This document shows positions 39,472 through 50,223 of a stretch of 64,000 bases of DNA, in pieces. The first letter of the stretch is position 1; every line of letters begins with the position of its first letter. The position numbers and the translations under genes are program-made. The notes beneath the pieces are model-generated. The model saw nothing but the letters and a program-made list of their open reading frames with translations, ran no database searches and was not told the DNA's origin. The DNA lies in contig OY723256.1 in the NCBI GenBank assembly GCA_963210315.1, positions 1,922,001 to 1,986,000 on the forward strand. The letters are read 5' to 3'. The stretch comes from Rhynchopus euleeides. Lineage: Eukaryota; Euglenozoa; Diplonemea; Diplonemida; Diplonemidae.

Positions 39472-39996
39472 ATGATGCGCAACGCCGCGCAGGCCCGCCG
39501 GGACGGGCAGCGCCGCAGCCGGACGGCCGCGTCCTCGAGACGCCTGGAGGAGCTGCGTCAGGGTGACGCGGCGGGCCCCATGGAGTTCGACGACGACCCG
39601 GCGAACGTGTGGGAGCCCGAGGACGACCTCCAGGCCATCGACGCCTACGGGGACGACGAGACGCCCGCGGCGAACATCCCCGCTCTGCAGGAGCTTGCGG
39701 CGTCCCGTGTCTGGGCCGAGGGGGTGGTAGCGCGGGCCCGCGGCATGGCCCCCTGCGTCTCGATGGGAGGAGCCATCCCCCGCACCGTCGAGGCGTGGAG
39801 GCACTGCTTCCACCCCAGCTATGGCCTTTGCCCCCTCTCGCCCAGGGTGGCAGGTGACGTAGCGGCGGAGTGGCTGCAGGCGCGCATCCTGCAAGGGGGC
39901 GCGCAGGCCGAGCCCGGGAACCAGACGAGGGAGCCGGGGGTCAGCCTGCGCGTCTACATGCGCAAGCTGCAGACGGAGGTGGAGCGAGGCGAGTAG
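39472..39996 (+). CDS. Hypothetical protein within the repeat block
   Basis: A 174-residue frame from ATG to TAG. The N-terminus is very basic (AQARRDGQRRSRTAASSRR), the middle is acidic (FDDDPANVWEPEDDLQ), and the rest is mildly helical with one Trp/His/Cys segment (VEAWRHCFHPSYGLCPLSPR). I recognise no domain. High GC and amino-acid use resemble the real genes nearby, but there is no strong acceptor upstream, and the flanking TTTTTTCGGG-type repeats and TTAA ends suggest it may belong to a mobile element. It may be a small gene, a transposon accessory frame, or chance. Confidence 0.35.
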   Translation: MMRNAAQARRDGQRRSRTAASSRRLEELRQGDAAGPMEFDDDPANVWEPEDDLQAIDAYGDDETPAANIPALQELAASRVWAEGVVARARGMAPCVSMGGAIPRTVEAWRHCFHPSYGLCPLSPRVAGDVAAEWLQARILQGGAQAEPGNQTREPGVSLRVYMRKLQTEVERGE

Positions 39997-40020
39997 GCGG
40001 AGCAGCGTCCCCACCCCCAC

Positions 40021-40076
40021 CACCCCCCCCCCCCCCCCCCCCGGGACCTTCCCCCCCCCCCCCTTTCATAGATGTG
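40021..40076. repeat. Poly-C and C-rich run
   Basis: About 22 consecutive C at 40021-40042, then another C-rich run. Length in the assembly may be unreliable. Confidence 0.8.
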
Positions 40077-40176
40077 TGCAGGTGGCCGTTGTGAATGGTT
40101 AGACAGGGGCTGGCCACCCCCTCCCCCGGGCTCTGCACAGCAGGTCTGGGTTAGAAACAACATAACCCCCCCCCCT

Positions 40177-40320
40177 TCCTCCCCTCCCCTCCCCTCCCCT
40201 CCCCTCCCCTCCCCTCCCCTCCCCTCCCCTCCCCTCCCCTCCCCTCCCCTCCCCTCCCCTCCCCTCCCCTCCCCTCCCCTCCCCTCCCCTCCCCTCCCCT
40301 CCCCTCCCCTCCCCTCCCCT
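40177..40320. repeat. CCCCT pentanucleotide microsatellite
   Basis: About 29 perfect tandem TCCCC/CCCCT units. The C-rich strand could form i-motifs and the G-rich strand quadruplexes. It reads open in several frames, which is an artefact of the repeat. Confidence 0.97.
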
Positions 40321-40902
40321 ATTGATGTCCCCCCCCCCCTCCCCCAGCGCTTTGCCGCTCGTGTGAGTACCGCCCTGACTGGGAGAAAGGGTAGGGCTGG
40401 TTGGGTTGGCGGAGTTGGGCGGATGGGCGAAACGGAAAAATCGACGAGGTCGCAGCGTCAGGGCGTTCTGGGCTGGCTGGTGGTGGTTGGGACAAGACCG
40501 ACGAGATTAGAAGCGGCACTGGTAGACGGGTTTTGAGGCCCCCCGCCCCCAGGTTCCCCCTGCCCACCTGGACGGACCCAAGTGCCTCACACCGGATCTC
40601 TCCCCACCCGGTGGTCCACCTGACGGATACGTGAAAAAAAAAATCGGAATCGTCACCCCAAAATTTCGGGTTTTTCCGGCTTTTTTTCGGGTCTGGGGCC
40701 GTGGTAAGGCCAGGGTTTGTAGGGGGAGATGCTCGCATTTTTTTTTGGGGGGTAGCAAAATGGGTCGTTTTTGGACATCTGAGCCCACTACGAGGGGTCC
40801 CGGAGCCCGGAAACGCTGTTGTAGGGGCTCAAACGGGGAAGCAGTCGCAACAAACAACAGGCCACTACGGAGACCTCGGCCGATGCTCACAGACAAAAGT
40901 GG

Positions 40903-42090
40903 CCCGATCTCCCCCACCACAATAGTGGCCTTGCCCGATCTCCCCCGATCTCCCCCGACACATGAGTGGGGTTGCCCGATCTCCCCCGATCTCCCCCGAC
41001 ACATGAGTGGGGTTGCCCGATCTCCCCCGATCTCCCCCAACACATTAGTGTGGTTGCCCGATCTCCCCCGATCTTCCCCAACACATTAGTGTGGTTGCCC
41101 GATCTCCCCCGATCTCCCCCGACACATGAGTGTGGTTGCCCGATCTCCCCCGATCTCCCCCGACACATGAGTGTGGTTGCCCGATCTCCCCCGATCTCCC
41201 CCGACACATTAGTGGGGTTGCCCGATCTCCCCCGATCTCCCCCAACACATTAGTGGGGTTGCCCGATCTCCCCCGACACATGAGTGGGGTTGCCCGATCT
41301 CCCCCGATCTCCCCCAACACATTAGTGGGGTTGCCCGATCTCCCCCGACACATGAGTGGGGTTGCCCGATCTCCCCCGATCTCCCCCAACACATTAGTGT
41401 GGTTGCCCGATCTCCCCCGATCTCCCCCAACACATGAGTGTGGTTGCCCGATCTCCCCCGACACATTAGTGTGGTTGCCCGATCTCCCCCGATCTCCCCC
41501 ACCACATTAGTGGGGTTGCCCGATCTCCCCCGACACATGAGTGGGGTTGCCCGATCTCCCCCGATCTCCCCCACCACATGAGTGTGGTTGCCCGATCTCC
41601 CCCGACACATGAGTGGGGTTGCCCGATCTCCCCCGATCTCCCCCACCACATTAGTGGGGTTGCCCGATCTCCCCCGATCTCCCCCGACACATGAGTGGGG
41701 TTGCCCGATCTCCCCCGATCTCCCCCAACACATTAGTGTGGTTGCCCGATCTCCCCCGATCTCCCCCGACACATGAGTGTGGTTGCCCGATCTCCCCCGA
41801 TCTCCCCCACCACATGAGTGGGGCTGCCCGATCTCCCCCGATCTCCCCCAACACATTAGTGTGGTTGCCCGATCTCCCCCGATCTCCCCCGACACATGAG
41901 TGGGGTTGCCCGATCTCCCCCGATCTCCCCCGACACGTGAGTGTGGTTGCCCGATCTCCCCCGATCTCCCCCAACACATGAATGTGGTTGCCCGATCTCC
42001 CCCGATCTCCCCCACCACAATAGTGGCCTTGCCCGATCTCCCCCGATCTTCCCCAACACGTGAGTGGGGTTGCCCGATCTCCCCCATATC
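40903..42090. repeat. 41-bp minisatellite, type A
   Basis: About thirty tandem units of GATCTCCCCCGATCTCCCCC followed by GACACATGAGTGTGGTTGCCC, with variants (AACACATTAG, ACCACATGAG, TGGGG for TGTGG). Some units carry one GATCTCCCCC instead of two, giving 31 bp. The unit lacks stops in every phase on both strands, so long open frames run through it; these are not genes. Confidence 0.97.
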
Positions 42091-42510
42091 ATTCGGGTAC
42101 TTGGCGGATCTCCCCCATATTATTGGAGCACTTGGCTGATCTGTCCCGCTCTCCCCCATGTAATTGGGGCACTTGGCTGATCTGTCCCGATCTCCCCCAT
42201 GTCATTGGCGCACTTGGCTGATCTGTCCCGATCTCCCCCATATCATTGGAGCACTTGGTTGATCTGTCCCGATCTCCCCCATATCATTGGAGCACTTGGT
42301 TGATCTGTCCCGATCTCCCCCATGTCATTGGAGCACTTGGTTGATCTGTCCCGATCTCCCCCAGGTCATTGGAGCACTTGGTTGATCTGTCCCGATCTCC
42401 CCCACATCATTGGAGCACTTGGCTGATCTGTCCCGATCTCCCCCATGTCATTGGGGCTCTTGGCCGATCTACCCGGATCTCCCCCATGTCATTGGGGCAG
42501 GTCGCGGATC
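42091..42510. repeat. 41-bp minisatellite, type B
   Basis: About ten units of GATCTCCCCCATGTCATTGG followed by AGCACTTGGTTGATCTGTCCC. It shares GATCTCCCCC and unit length with type A and follows it directly, so the two probably derive from one ancestral array. Confidence 0.95.
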
Positions 42511-43339
42511 TGCCCATCACTTTTGTGTGCGCTGGGTATCCCGCATCCTCCTCCACCACCTGCCTCGGGCGCCGTCCACCCACACCACTGTGCGTCCGTC
42601 TCCCTGCCGGACTGTCGCCTGCAGCATAAGAAGTTGTTGGACGGAATGTTCTTGGCATTGGTTTGTGTTTGACGCGGCCCTTGACTGGCGCAGCGTCAAC
42701 ACACACCCCTGATCAGGGGTCGCGGACATTTGCGATGCCGCACGACATCGTGTGCCCCGTGTACCCCCTTGCCCTCCACCAGTGGCACCACTGCCCACCC
42801 CTTGACGCTCTTCAGGAGCGTCTCCATCATCCGCCGGCTCTGCTCCTGCTGCCTGCGGGTGGGTGTTCCTCCCTTGTCATTCACATATCAACGGGTTCTT
42901 CGGGTGTCCCATTCAAAAAAACACCCGAAAAATACACGAACTTTGCTAAACTGGACCCAACTCCCCATACTCTTTTTTCGCCTTTTTTCAGCGTTTTTTC
43001 CCCCGATTTTTTTTTATTTTTCTGGAAAATCGGGAAGAATCGTCACCCCCCAAAAAGTTCAAGTTCGCAACATGTTACTTGGTCTTGACATTTTTTTCTC
43101 GTTTTTCCAAAAAATGGCCAAAAACCAGAATTCTCGGATTTTCGTGTTTTCCCCTCCGGTGGGAATATGAATTCTGTAAACCAACATGTCCAAACACGCA
43201 TGCTCGTGGAATATTTTTCACCAGCCCTTTTCACCATAAAAAGAAATCTTCAAAAAGGTGACATTCGAAGGAACTTACCTCCCAACCCCAATTTTTTTTG
43301 CATTAACCACGCATATATGCGTGGTTAGTCGGGAAAGGG
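42511..43339. other. Region between minisatellite and TTAA element
   Basis: AT-rich from about 42910, with runs of A and T and the 24-bp palindrome around GCATATATGC (about 43303-43326). No gene is supported. Confidence 0.45.
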
Positions 43340-44922
43340 TTAAGTCCCAAGGCGCAATATATTGCGCCTACACTTTCGGTTCACATTTTGTTAGCACGCA
43401 TTTTTGTCTTTTTGGCAAACCCTGGGCACCATGAAAAGGGTTTGGACAGTTCTTTTCAAGACAACAAAAATTGACGAGATATCTGTCTGTCGGTTGCCCG
43501 CCGTCACCCCTGAGAATCTGGCCCAGGTCGGGGTTTTCAGGCGAAAACAGTATTCTGGGCCCTTGGCATTCCGTGCACACCTCAACAAGGTCTGGCATAC
43601 TTTGCCGGGGGTCTTTGTGCCCGACCCTGGCCATCCGGTAAAGGGGACTCGAGAATCTTTCCAAGGAATCAAGACCCGCCCAGATACACCCCGATGTGGT
43701 GCACGTGTCAACTGAAGGCAAGGGAGTGCCCGATTGTCAATTCCTCGCCTGTCAAATGTACCTGGGAACCCCCGTGTTTAAGTCCCCCCCCTTGGGGACG
43801 ATTTTCGGCCGGGGGGGACTTCAACACGGGGGGGGCGGACCTAAACACAGGGGGGGGCTTGAACACGGGGGTGGCACGGTGGAGACCAAGAAGACCTCTT
43901 CCGCTTCCGTCGTAGGGGGGTGGTTCTGGTCCGGATGGACTTTTGGCACCCCACTTTTCGACTCTGACAGCACCTGGAGGGCACCAGGTGGCCTCACAGC
44001 CACCTGATGACTCTCCAGACCAGCCCACCCCCGTGTTTAGGTCCATCTGTGTTTAAGTCCCCCCCCTGCCAGACCCCCAGGGGGGGCTTAAACACGGGGG
44101 CAAGGGAGGGGGACTTATACACGGGGGGTCCCAGGTATGGGTGATATCTTATCCTGGCCTTGGGCCATGCCCAGATTGAGCCAAGCTCTACTAGAAGAGT
44201 GTCTGATCTACTTGGGGAGAACATATTCGAGGCGCTTCTCTCTTCTGCGCAGTTGCAGCACCGAGTAGTCTGCAATAATACGAGACGAGGGGTGCTGTCC
44301 TCTCTGCGGCGACATCTGGTCGAGAACTCCGAGGAGAGGGTAGACGGACACTGGCTCTCGGTGGCGACATCACGTGGTAGTGGAGCGAGCGCATGGCAAC
44401 ATCTCTGCGAATACTCTCTCTGGTTCAGCACTGCTGCGAAGCACAACAGTTGCTCTTGCAGCCGTCTGAGACAGACTTCCTGCGAGTGATTGAGGAAATA
44501 ACCCCCTTTTGGCTGTTTTCCCACGGTTTCAAAGGGAAAATAGGCACTGAACATAGGCAAAACCCGCCTTGCCCATTCAGTGGCTTCATTCTCAGTCTTT
44601 TTGGCCGAGCTTTTTTTTTCGTCGATGCAATTTGACTCGTTCTTTCCAATAACGCCATCTTCGGATGACTTTTTGGGGAGCCCCGGCACCCAAAAATTTT
44701 TGCTTTCGAAAATCTGCCATTTTTTCACCCTCAAATTCACTGTTTGTTGGCCGTGCGAAAAAAGAGACATTTTTTTCGGGGCCAAAAAATGGCCATCGTG
44801 GAATCTTTCAGTCAAACGCGTTCATTTACGGCCAGGGTCGGGCAGAAAAACGAAAATTGAAGCAACTTGGTGTCCAAGGAGAAAAATCGGCCAAAATGGC
44901 CCAAAATAGCCTTGGGACTTAA
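43340..44922. mobile_element. Non-autonomous element with TTAAGTCCCAAGGC inverted ends
   Basis: Perfect 14-bp terminal inverted repeats, TTAAGTCCCAAGGC at 43340-43353 and GCCTTGGGACTTAA at 44909-44922, each with TTAA outermost. AGGG precedes the left end and AGGGTTAA follows the right end. The 1.58-kb interior has no transposase; its longest frames are about 100 codons without motifs. TTAA ends suggest piggyBac-type mobilisation, by inference. Confidence 0.6.
43758..44135. repeat. Cluster of CCCCCGTGTTTAAGTCC motifs in both orientations
   Basis: At least seven copies or variants of CCCCGTGTTTAAGTCCCC or its inverse at about 43769, 43828, 43843, 43860, 44030, 44083 and 44105. Neighbouring copies in opposite orientation can pair into stems. 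Confidence 0.75.
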
Positions 44923-45555
44923 AGGGTTAAAAAGACCACCCCCCCCCCCCCCGGCGGCGACGCCACTGCCACTGCCCGGGTTCGCCTGTGTGGACCCCAT
45001 GAAGGCACCGCCATAAGAATACCCTTCCCCTCACCCCGCACCCCACGCACCCCCCCCAAGAATAAAATACCAACAACACTGTCTCGCTGGCTTGGGCTCT
45101 CATCAGGGCGGGTCGACTCAGCGGCAGGGTTGTGCGTGTTGTTGAAATCGCTCAAGCTGCCTGTCCCAACATCTGGGCCTCAAATTCTCCCCCGGGTTGG
45201 CTGTGGGTGGTGGCGGTGTTATAGGGTGCGATGTTCTGAAACCCCCCCCCCCCCCACTCCGGCCGCACTCAATTCTACATTCTACTCTTTACCCCCCCCA
45301 CTCCGGCGCTGATCCGCCCTCACCCCACGACGTGAGGTTCGTGAAACCGATAATGCAGGCTAAAAAAACGAAGGGTGGGGCAACTCTATACCTACAGACC
45401 TCGGGCACAAAGGCGGGCCACTCCACCCCCCCACCCACCCACCCACCCACACGCAATATATCTTGAACATACCGGAGGGGCTGTTGAGCGATCTCCACTG
45501 CAACGCCACCGTGTCGCATTTGCTCCACTTTATATGATCTACCCAGGCTGACACA
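44923..45555. other. Leader region of the 45.6-kb gene
   Basis: It contains C runs (44938-44952 and 45241-45256) and an acceptor-like CTACCCAG ending at 45546, nine bases before the ATG at 45556. No gene is seen. Confidence 0.5.
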
Positions 45556-46086
45556 ATGATCCGCCGGACACTCGCGAAATTCGCAGCAGAGAGTGGAGCG
45601 GAATTGGCAGCGAGCCTGCAGACCCAGGTGAGGTCCCGTGAAAGCGCGCAGCTGGCGTTGGGAAACCATGCCCAGCGGTGGAACAGGTCGCATGTCGGAA
45701 GCACGCACGAATCGCAGATCCGGCAGAACGCGTTTCTGGTGCATGATTACCTGACCCTGTCCTTTAATGTCGCCAGCACGACTGCGGTGGTCTCCAAGCT
45801 GCGGAAGGAGCGGGACCGGGAAGCATCGAAGAAGGCCGAACTTCTCGCCTTCCAGCTTTTCTCCTATGGGCTTCCCCCGTCACAGCAGAAGACCAGCGTG
45901 AATGCGCGGAGGAAGCTCTTCGCTGCACTGCCTGCAGCGAGGCGTGAAGAGCTGATCGCATCTGCGAAGCGCCGGCAGTCCATGAAGTTGCGTCGCGACA
46001 AGGTGGAGGCTGTGCGCATGCACATCGAGCACAGGACCGGGGCGGAGGAGGAAACGCCTGCAGAAGACGAGGAGTGGGACCTGTAG
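45556..46086 (+). CDS. Conserved-looking protein of unknown function, possibly mitochondrial
   Basis: 176 residues in one exon. It starts MIRRTLAKFAAESGAEL, which fits a short mitochondrial presequence (basic, amphipathic). The rest is Lys/Arg-rich and largely helical (SKLRKERDREASKKAELLAF; ARREELIASAKRRQSMKLRR) and ends in an acidic tail (EEETPAEDEEWDL). The composition fits a ribosomal or RNA-binding assembly protein, but no family is recognisable. Support: clean frame, codon use like neighbours, acceptor CTACCCAG nine bases before the ATG. Confidence 0.7.
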   Translation: MIRRTLAKFAAESGAELAASLQTQVRSRESAQLALGNHAQRWNRSHVGSTHESQIRQNAFLVHDYLTLSFNVASTTAVVSKLRKERDREASKKAELLAFQLFSYGLPPSQQKTSVNARRKLFAALPAARREELIASAKRRQSMKLRRDKVEAVRMHIEHRTGAEEETPAEDEEWDL

Positions 46087-48709
46087 GCCGCATCCCATTG
46101 TCATGTCCCGACGTGAGGCAAAAGGGCAAGCGGTCGTGAGGGGAGCGACTCTACTGACGGATCCCTAGTGGCTGCCCATGAGGGCGACCTGCCAGAGGTG
46201 GTCGTCTCCCTGCGATGAACATCACCGCCTCCGGGGTTGCGATACTGCAGTCGGCAGATGCTGCGTTGGCATCGCGTCGGATATGTTGTCTGTTGAAGCC
46301 GTTGCGGGGAGGGGGGGGGGGATGGAGGGTGCGATGGATCGAATGGGGGCGACATGTGTGCTGCCCCAACGCGTCTGTCTGGACATGCAGAAATTCTCCA
46401 ACGCGACAATGGGCAGGGCAGGGGGAGGTGGGGAGGGGGGCAGGCTGCCCCGCCACACATATCGCACCCTTGTCGCAGCGCTTCTGCTGTGGTTGTGTTT
46501 GTTGCTCTCTCTCCCCCTTCCCGCTTCTCCAGGCCTTCTCCATGCGAGCTGCTAACTCGTGCAAACACTAGCTTGTTGTAGGGAACAGCATGCTGTTTTT
46601 TTATTGGCCGGATTTGGCGCACAAACAACGCCTTATCTTTTTTTTGGCAGCGTTGCAGCGAACGACATGCATTGTTAGTGGTGTCCGCACTGGCCTCACT
46701 GCAACATGTTGTCCCTCCGTCTCAAAAAGTGAGCCAGGTCCATCGCACCAAAGCACGCTCGGTGCGACGAATCAAATATGCACGTTTTACAGCGGAGGTC
46801 ACACATCAAGTGCTGGTAGGTGATCGGGGTATGTTCTCAGGTGCGACCGACGCTTTCCAAAAAGATTCATGTGCGTGTGTGTGTGTGTGTGTGTGCGTGT
46901 GTGTTGATCACTTTTTAAGGTGGGTTAACCCTGCACGGGATCTTTTCCTAAAAAGATTAACGTGTGTGTGTGGTTATAAAGTTTTAAGGCGGTGTCGCCC
47001 TGCACGGGCAGTAGCACCTCCCCTTCAGTATCGCACTCCCGAAGGATTCCCCAACACGACGTGACACCGGTTTCGACGCGTACTCTTCGTACCCCTCCCC
47101 CCGGCCGCGTCTCTTCAGCGAAGAACCGGGGATAATCGGACCAGGGCTAGCTAAACCCTGGTGGTGTCACGGGTGGGGTTGGAGAGGGAGAAAAGGAAGA
47201 AATGAAGTTGCGAAAAAGTCAAACACTGACACGTGAAATCAATAAAAAGGGTGGTATATATCGCCCCCTTGCTGCGACGAAGACACTAAATAGTCAGGCC
47301 GCTTCAAGAGTCTTGAGGGCTTGTAACGTGTGTGTGTGTGTCGTGGCCAGGTGTGTGCTTGGCTACATGACCCCCCACCCCCTGGAAATATCTGTGAGTT
47401 CCGAGGCGAACACCGCAGTCTGTGGCGGCAGTGCTGCTCTGATGGGCAACTCCTGGCTGCGCTCCCGGGATGCCCCACAGACTGAACCGATCGGGGGGTG
47501 GGGGTGGGAAGTGGTGGGGGAGAGAGAACGGCCGGGATCTCACACTCTGATGATTCCTTACGATCGGCGAAGAGAAGCGAAGTTGCGAAGAATTCAAGAA
47601 AATCGTACGACTGATGTTCATTGTTGATAAGGACCACACCACACTGCCGCTCGTGCGCACAAACATATCCCGTAGGTGCTGGGCAGTGTGTTTTCTCTTA
47701 TTACAGTGACAGGTGTATGATTTCTCCCAATCTTTGCAGAAAAGAATGCAGGCGTCTGGGACAGAACGGGTCTGTGCAGAAGCCTAGCTCTCGCAGTGCC
47801 TGTGCTCGTCGGCAGAAAATGCATGAACATCCATGATGTTCACAGCAGGGCTCGCCCCCCCTTGTTTTGTATATAACCCCCCCCCCCCCCTCCCACCGAC
47901 CTATACATACCAACCTACCACCTGCCCTGCTTGTAATTCGAGTGAGCGGGATGGGTGGATGGGGTGGTTGTGACCCTTACTCTTTACTTTGGCCTCACCG
48001 TCTTGTGAGCCCACGCCCAGCCTCCCGTCCCTCGTGGGTGGGGGGTGGGGTGGGGGTCGTGAGTTGGAAAGGCCGAAACTCACCCGCACAGCAGGGGCCA
48101 CATCACACTGGTGTTCGTGATCGCGCAAATCCCCCCTGACTCCTTTTGTGTGGCAGTGTTTTGGCAGAGCCAACACGCAGCGAACCCAAGTCATTAAAAG
48201 GGGTTGCTTGCGAGGCACATTATATTGTATCACAGCATGTCAGTTGGGTCGAGGTCATTTCGCCCGCGTTTTGTTCGAAACCGAGGGGAAGTTCTGTGGT
48301 GGGCACCACAGCGACCTATTCGAGTGGGTGGTCAAAAATAATCATCGAGAGACTCAGAGAGTCGAGAGCCAGGACGGAACGACATGCACCGAACGAAAAC
48401 CACTGTATTTCGAAGTGATTCCAGAGCAAGTAAATGGGCAAGCTGTAGGTGATCCATTTGGAATTCCTACGCGCACCCCTGCCAGCGACTCGCTTTAACT
48501 GCTAGCTGAAGGTCCCACCCACCCCCGCCCTGCACTGATTTTCTTTATAGCCGCCGCACGCCCAACCAGCTGACGGCAACCCTTTCCTTCCAGCACCGAG
48601 AGTGCCCTCATGCATACATAGGAGTGTGTTGCCTGCAGAGGCAAACATGCTCTACCTGCCACACCACTGCCCCCCTCAGAGAGCGCAAGCTCGGCAGCCA
48701 TACACAGCA
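46087..48709. other. Gene-free region with dispersed repeats
   Basis: A (GT)n tract at about 46873-46903, a copy of the CGAAGTTGCGAAG / ATCGTACGACTGA repeat at about 47560-47615, and CCGGATTTGGCGCACAA at 46609, which recurs at 9889. No supported gene. Confidence 0.5.
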
Positions 48710-49329
48710 ATGGGGAAAGAGGACAAGAAGGAGGTGGACGAGCCACTCCCGTGGTGGATTTGGGTGCTGGTTGGCATCTGGGCTGTGGTATGATTGTGTG
48801 ATGCAGGTTCACCGCCCACCACACAGCACCGACACTGCCACATCCCCCCCCCCCCCCCACCCCCTCCGCAGAGCGTGCTGCTGTTTGCCATCGACTATGT
48901 CGTGCCCCTCGGCGTCGAGTGGCCGCACTACATCCTGGCGCTTGCAGGTATGCCGAAGATATTTTTGTGTCAAACGCACCGTGCTCACGGAAGGCGTTCG
49001 TGGTTGCACAAACAAAGCAAAAGAAACCCGGCAATCCCTTTTTTTCCCCCCTGCGGGTTTGCTCTCCGTTGCGATCCACCACAAAGCACATCCTCCCACA
49101 CCACCGCCCCTCCCTCCCCCACCCCTCCTGCATATCTGGTGTGGTGACTACAAAAAGGACTAACATTGCGAGAAGGTGCTGGGAGGCTTGCTTTTTTCTT
49201 CATTCAGTCTCGACGATCAAACCCCCCCCCCCCCCCTCCTGCACAGGCAAGACAGTGCAGCACGTCGACCCCGAGGTGCTCAAAAAGGCTGCGGAAGAAG
49301 CAGCCGGGTCGGCAGGCGGGGACCTGTGA
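48710..49329 (+). CDS. Small membrane protein (three exons)
   Basis: Exons 48710-48787, 48872-48947 and 49247-49329 give 78 residues. Both introns start GTATG and end GCAG or ACAG; phases 0 and 1 match. A charged N-terminus (MGKEDKKEVDEPLP) precedes a strongly hydrophobic stretch with many Trp (WWIWVLVGIWAVSVLLFAI, about 15-33), then a second moderately hydrophobic segment (VEWPHYILALAG) and a helical, Ala/Glu-rich tail. The size and layout fit a small ER or mitochondrial inner-membrane subunit. No family assigned. Confidence 0.72.
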
Positions 49330-50223
49330 TGGGGGACAGCCTGTGATGCTCTCACCGGCTTGCGGCTTTTCTCTGGTGCAGCCCCCCCCCTCATCCCTGT
49401 TCCCTTCCCCCTCCTGGGGGGATGTGGCGTGTGGTAGGGTTGTACGGGGTCGTGTCCTCCGTGGCGATGACGCTGAGGTGGTGAAGGAGGTTGGGGCCTC
49501 CAACAGAGATGCAGGGAGTGTGACCACCTCAGGTGCCACATGCATGTCGCACGGATGATGGCAGGGGGGGGCGAGGGGGTCGGGTCACCCCCCCGCCTCT
49601 GAGTGTGGGGTGTGGGGGTCTGGGTGTGGAGTGTGGGGTGTAGGGTTGGTTGTGAGCGAGAGAGGGGGGGGGGGGGGGTGGGCGGTGCCATACTTCCCCC
49701 CCCCCCTCCCCTCTCCCCCCCTTAGAAAACAGGTGAGCCGCGCGCGTCGCGCCCACCGCTGCCCCTCCCCCCCCCCCCCCCTCTGGCACCGGACAGTATA
49801 TATCCGGTCCGTTCCCTCATGTGCTGGAAATTCTCTCACCAAAAAGAAATGCTTTGAAGGCACTGAAACCCCCACTCCCACCCCCCACCCCCACCCCCAC
49901 CTCTGCCTGAGCACAGCGCCTTGGTGGCGACGTTGTATATGCCACCGTGTGTCGTGCCGTGCGTCGGCACTGGAGGTAGTTGATACCAGAAGCGTTTTGA
50001 GGGCCCTTCCCCCCTCTCGCCCAGGCAGTGCTTTGACGATTTTGCCCTGCCACCGTGGCCCACCCCCCCCGCTCGAGAGGGGTAAAGAGTAGAGTTGTTC
50101 CGCGGTATTAAAAACCCAGCTCGAGAGGGGGTGGGGTGGGGTGGGGGTGGGGGGGGAGCTGCTCCCAGACACCTCATCATCCGAACACACAGCGGAGGGG
50201 ATCAGACCAGCGAGGCCAATAAC
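49330..50223. other. Intergenic region, C/G homopolymer-rich
   Basis: Many long C or G runs (49664-49678, 49692-49707, 49768-49782, 50131-50155). No gene seen; these runs are likely sites of assembly error. Confidence 0.5.

Larger units (their letters stand above)
37523..43343. mobile_element. Candidate TTAA-bounded repeat block (piggyBac-like ends)
   Basis: The left end TTAACCCTTTTCCGACCACG (37523-37542) is mirrored at 43320-43343 by the inverse of TTAACCCTTTCCCGACTAACCACG, identical but for one base and small indels. TTAA followed by CCCTTT is typical of piggyBac-superfamily termini. Inside are AT-rich sequence, direct repeats, an unassigned ORF at 39472, a CCCCT tract and a minisatellite. 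No transposase was recognised, so it may be a decayed, composite or non-autonomous element, or the end match may belong to separate small elements. Confidence 0.4.

Noticed and set aside
41209..42159. Long minus-strand frame of about 316 codons through the minisatellite
   Set aside because: It is a by-product of a 41-bp stop-free repeat; frames are open on both strands and no unique protein sequence is present.
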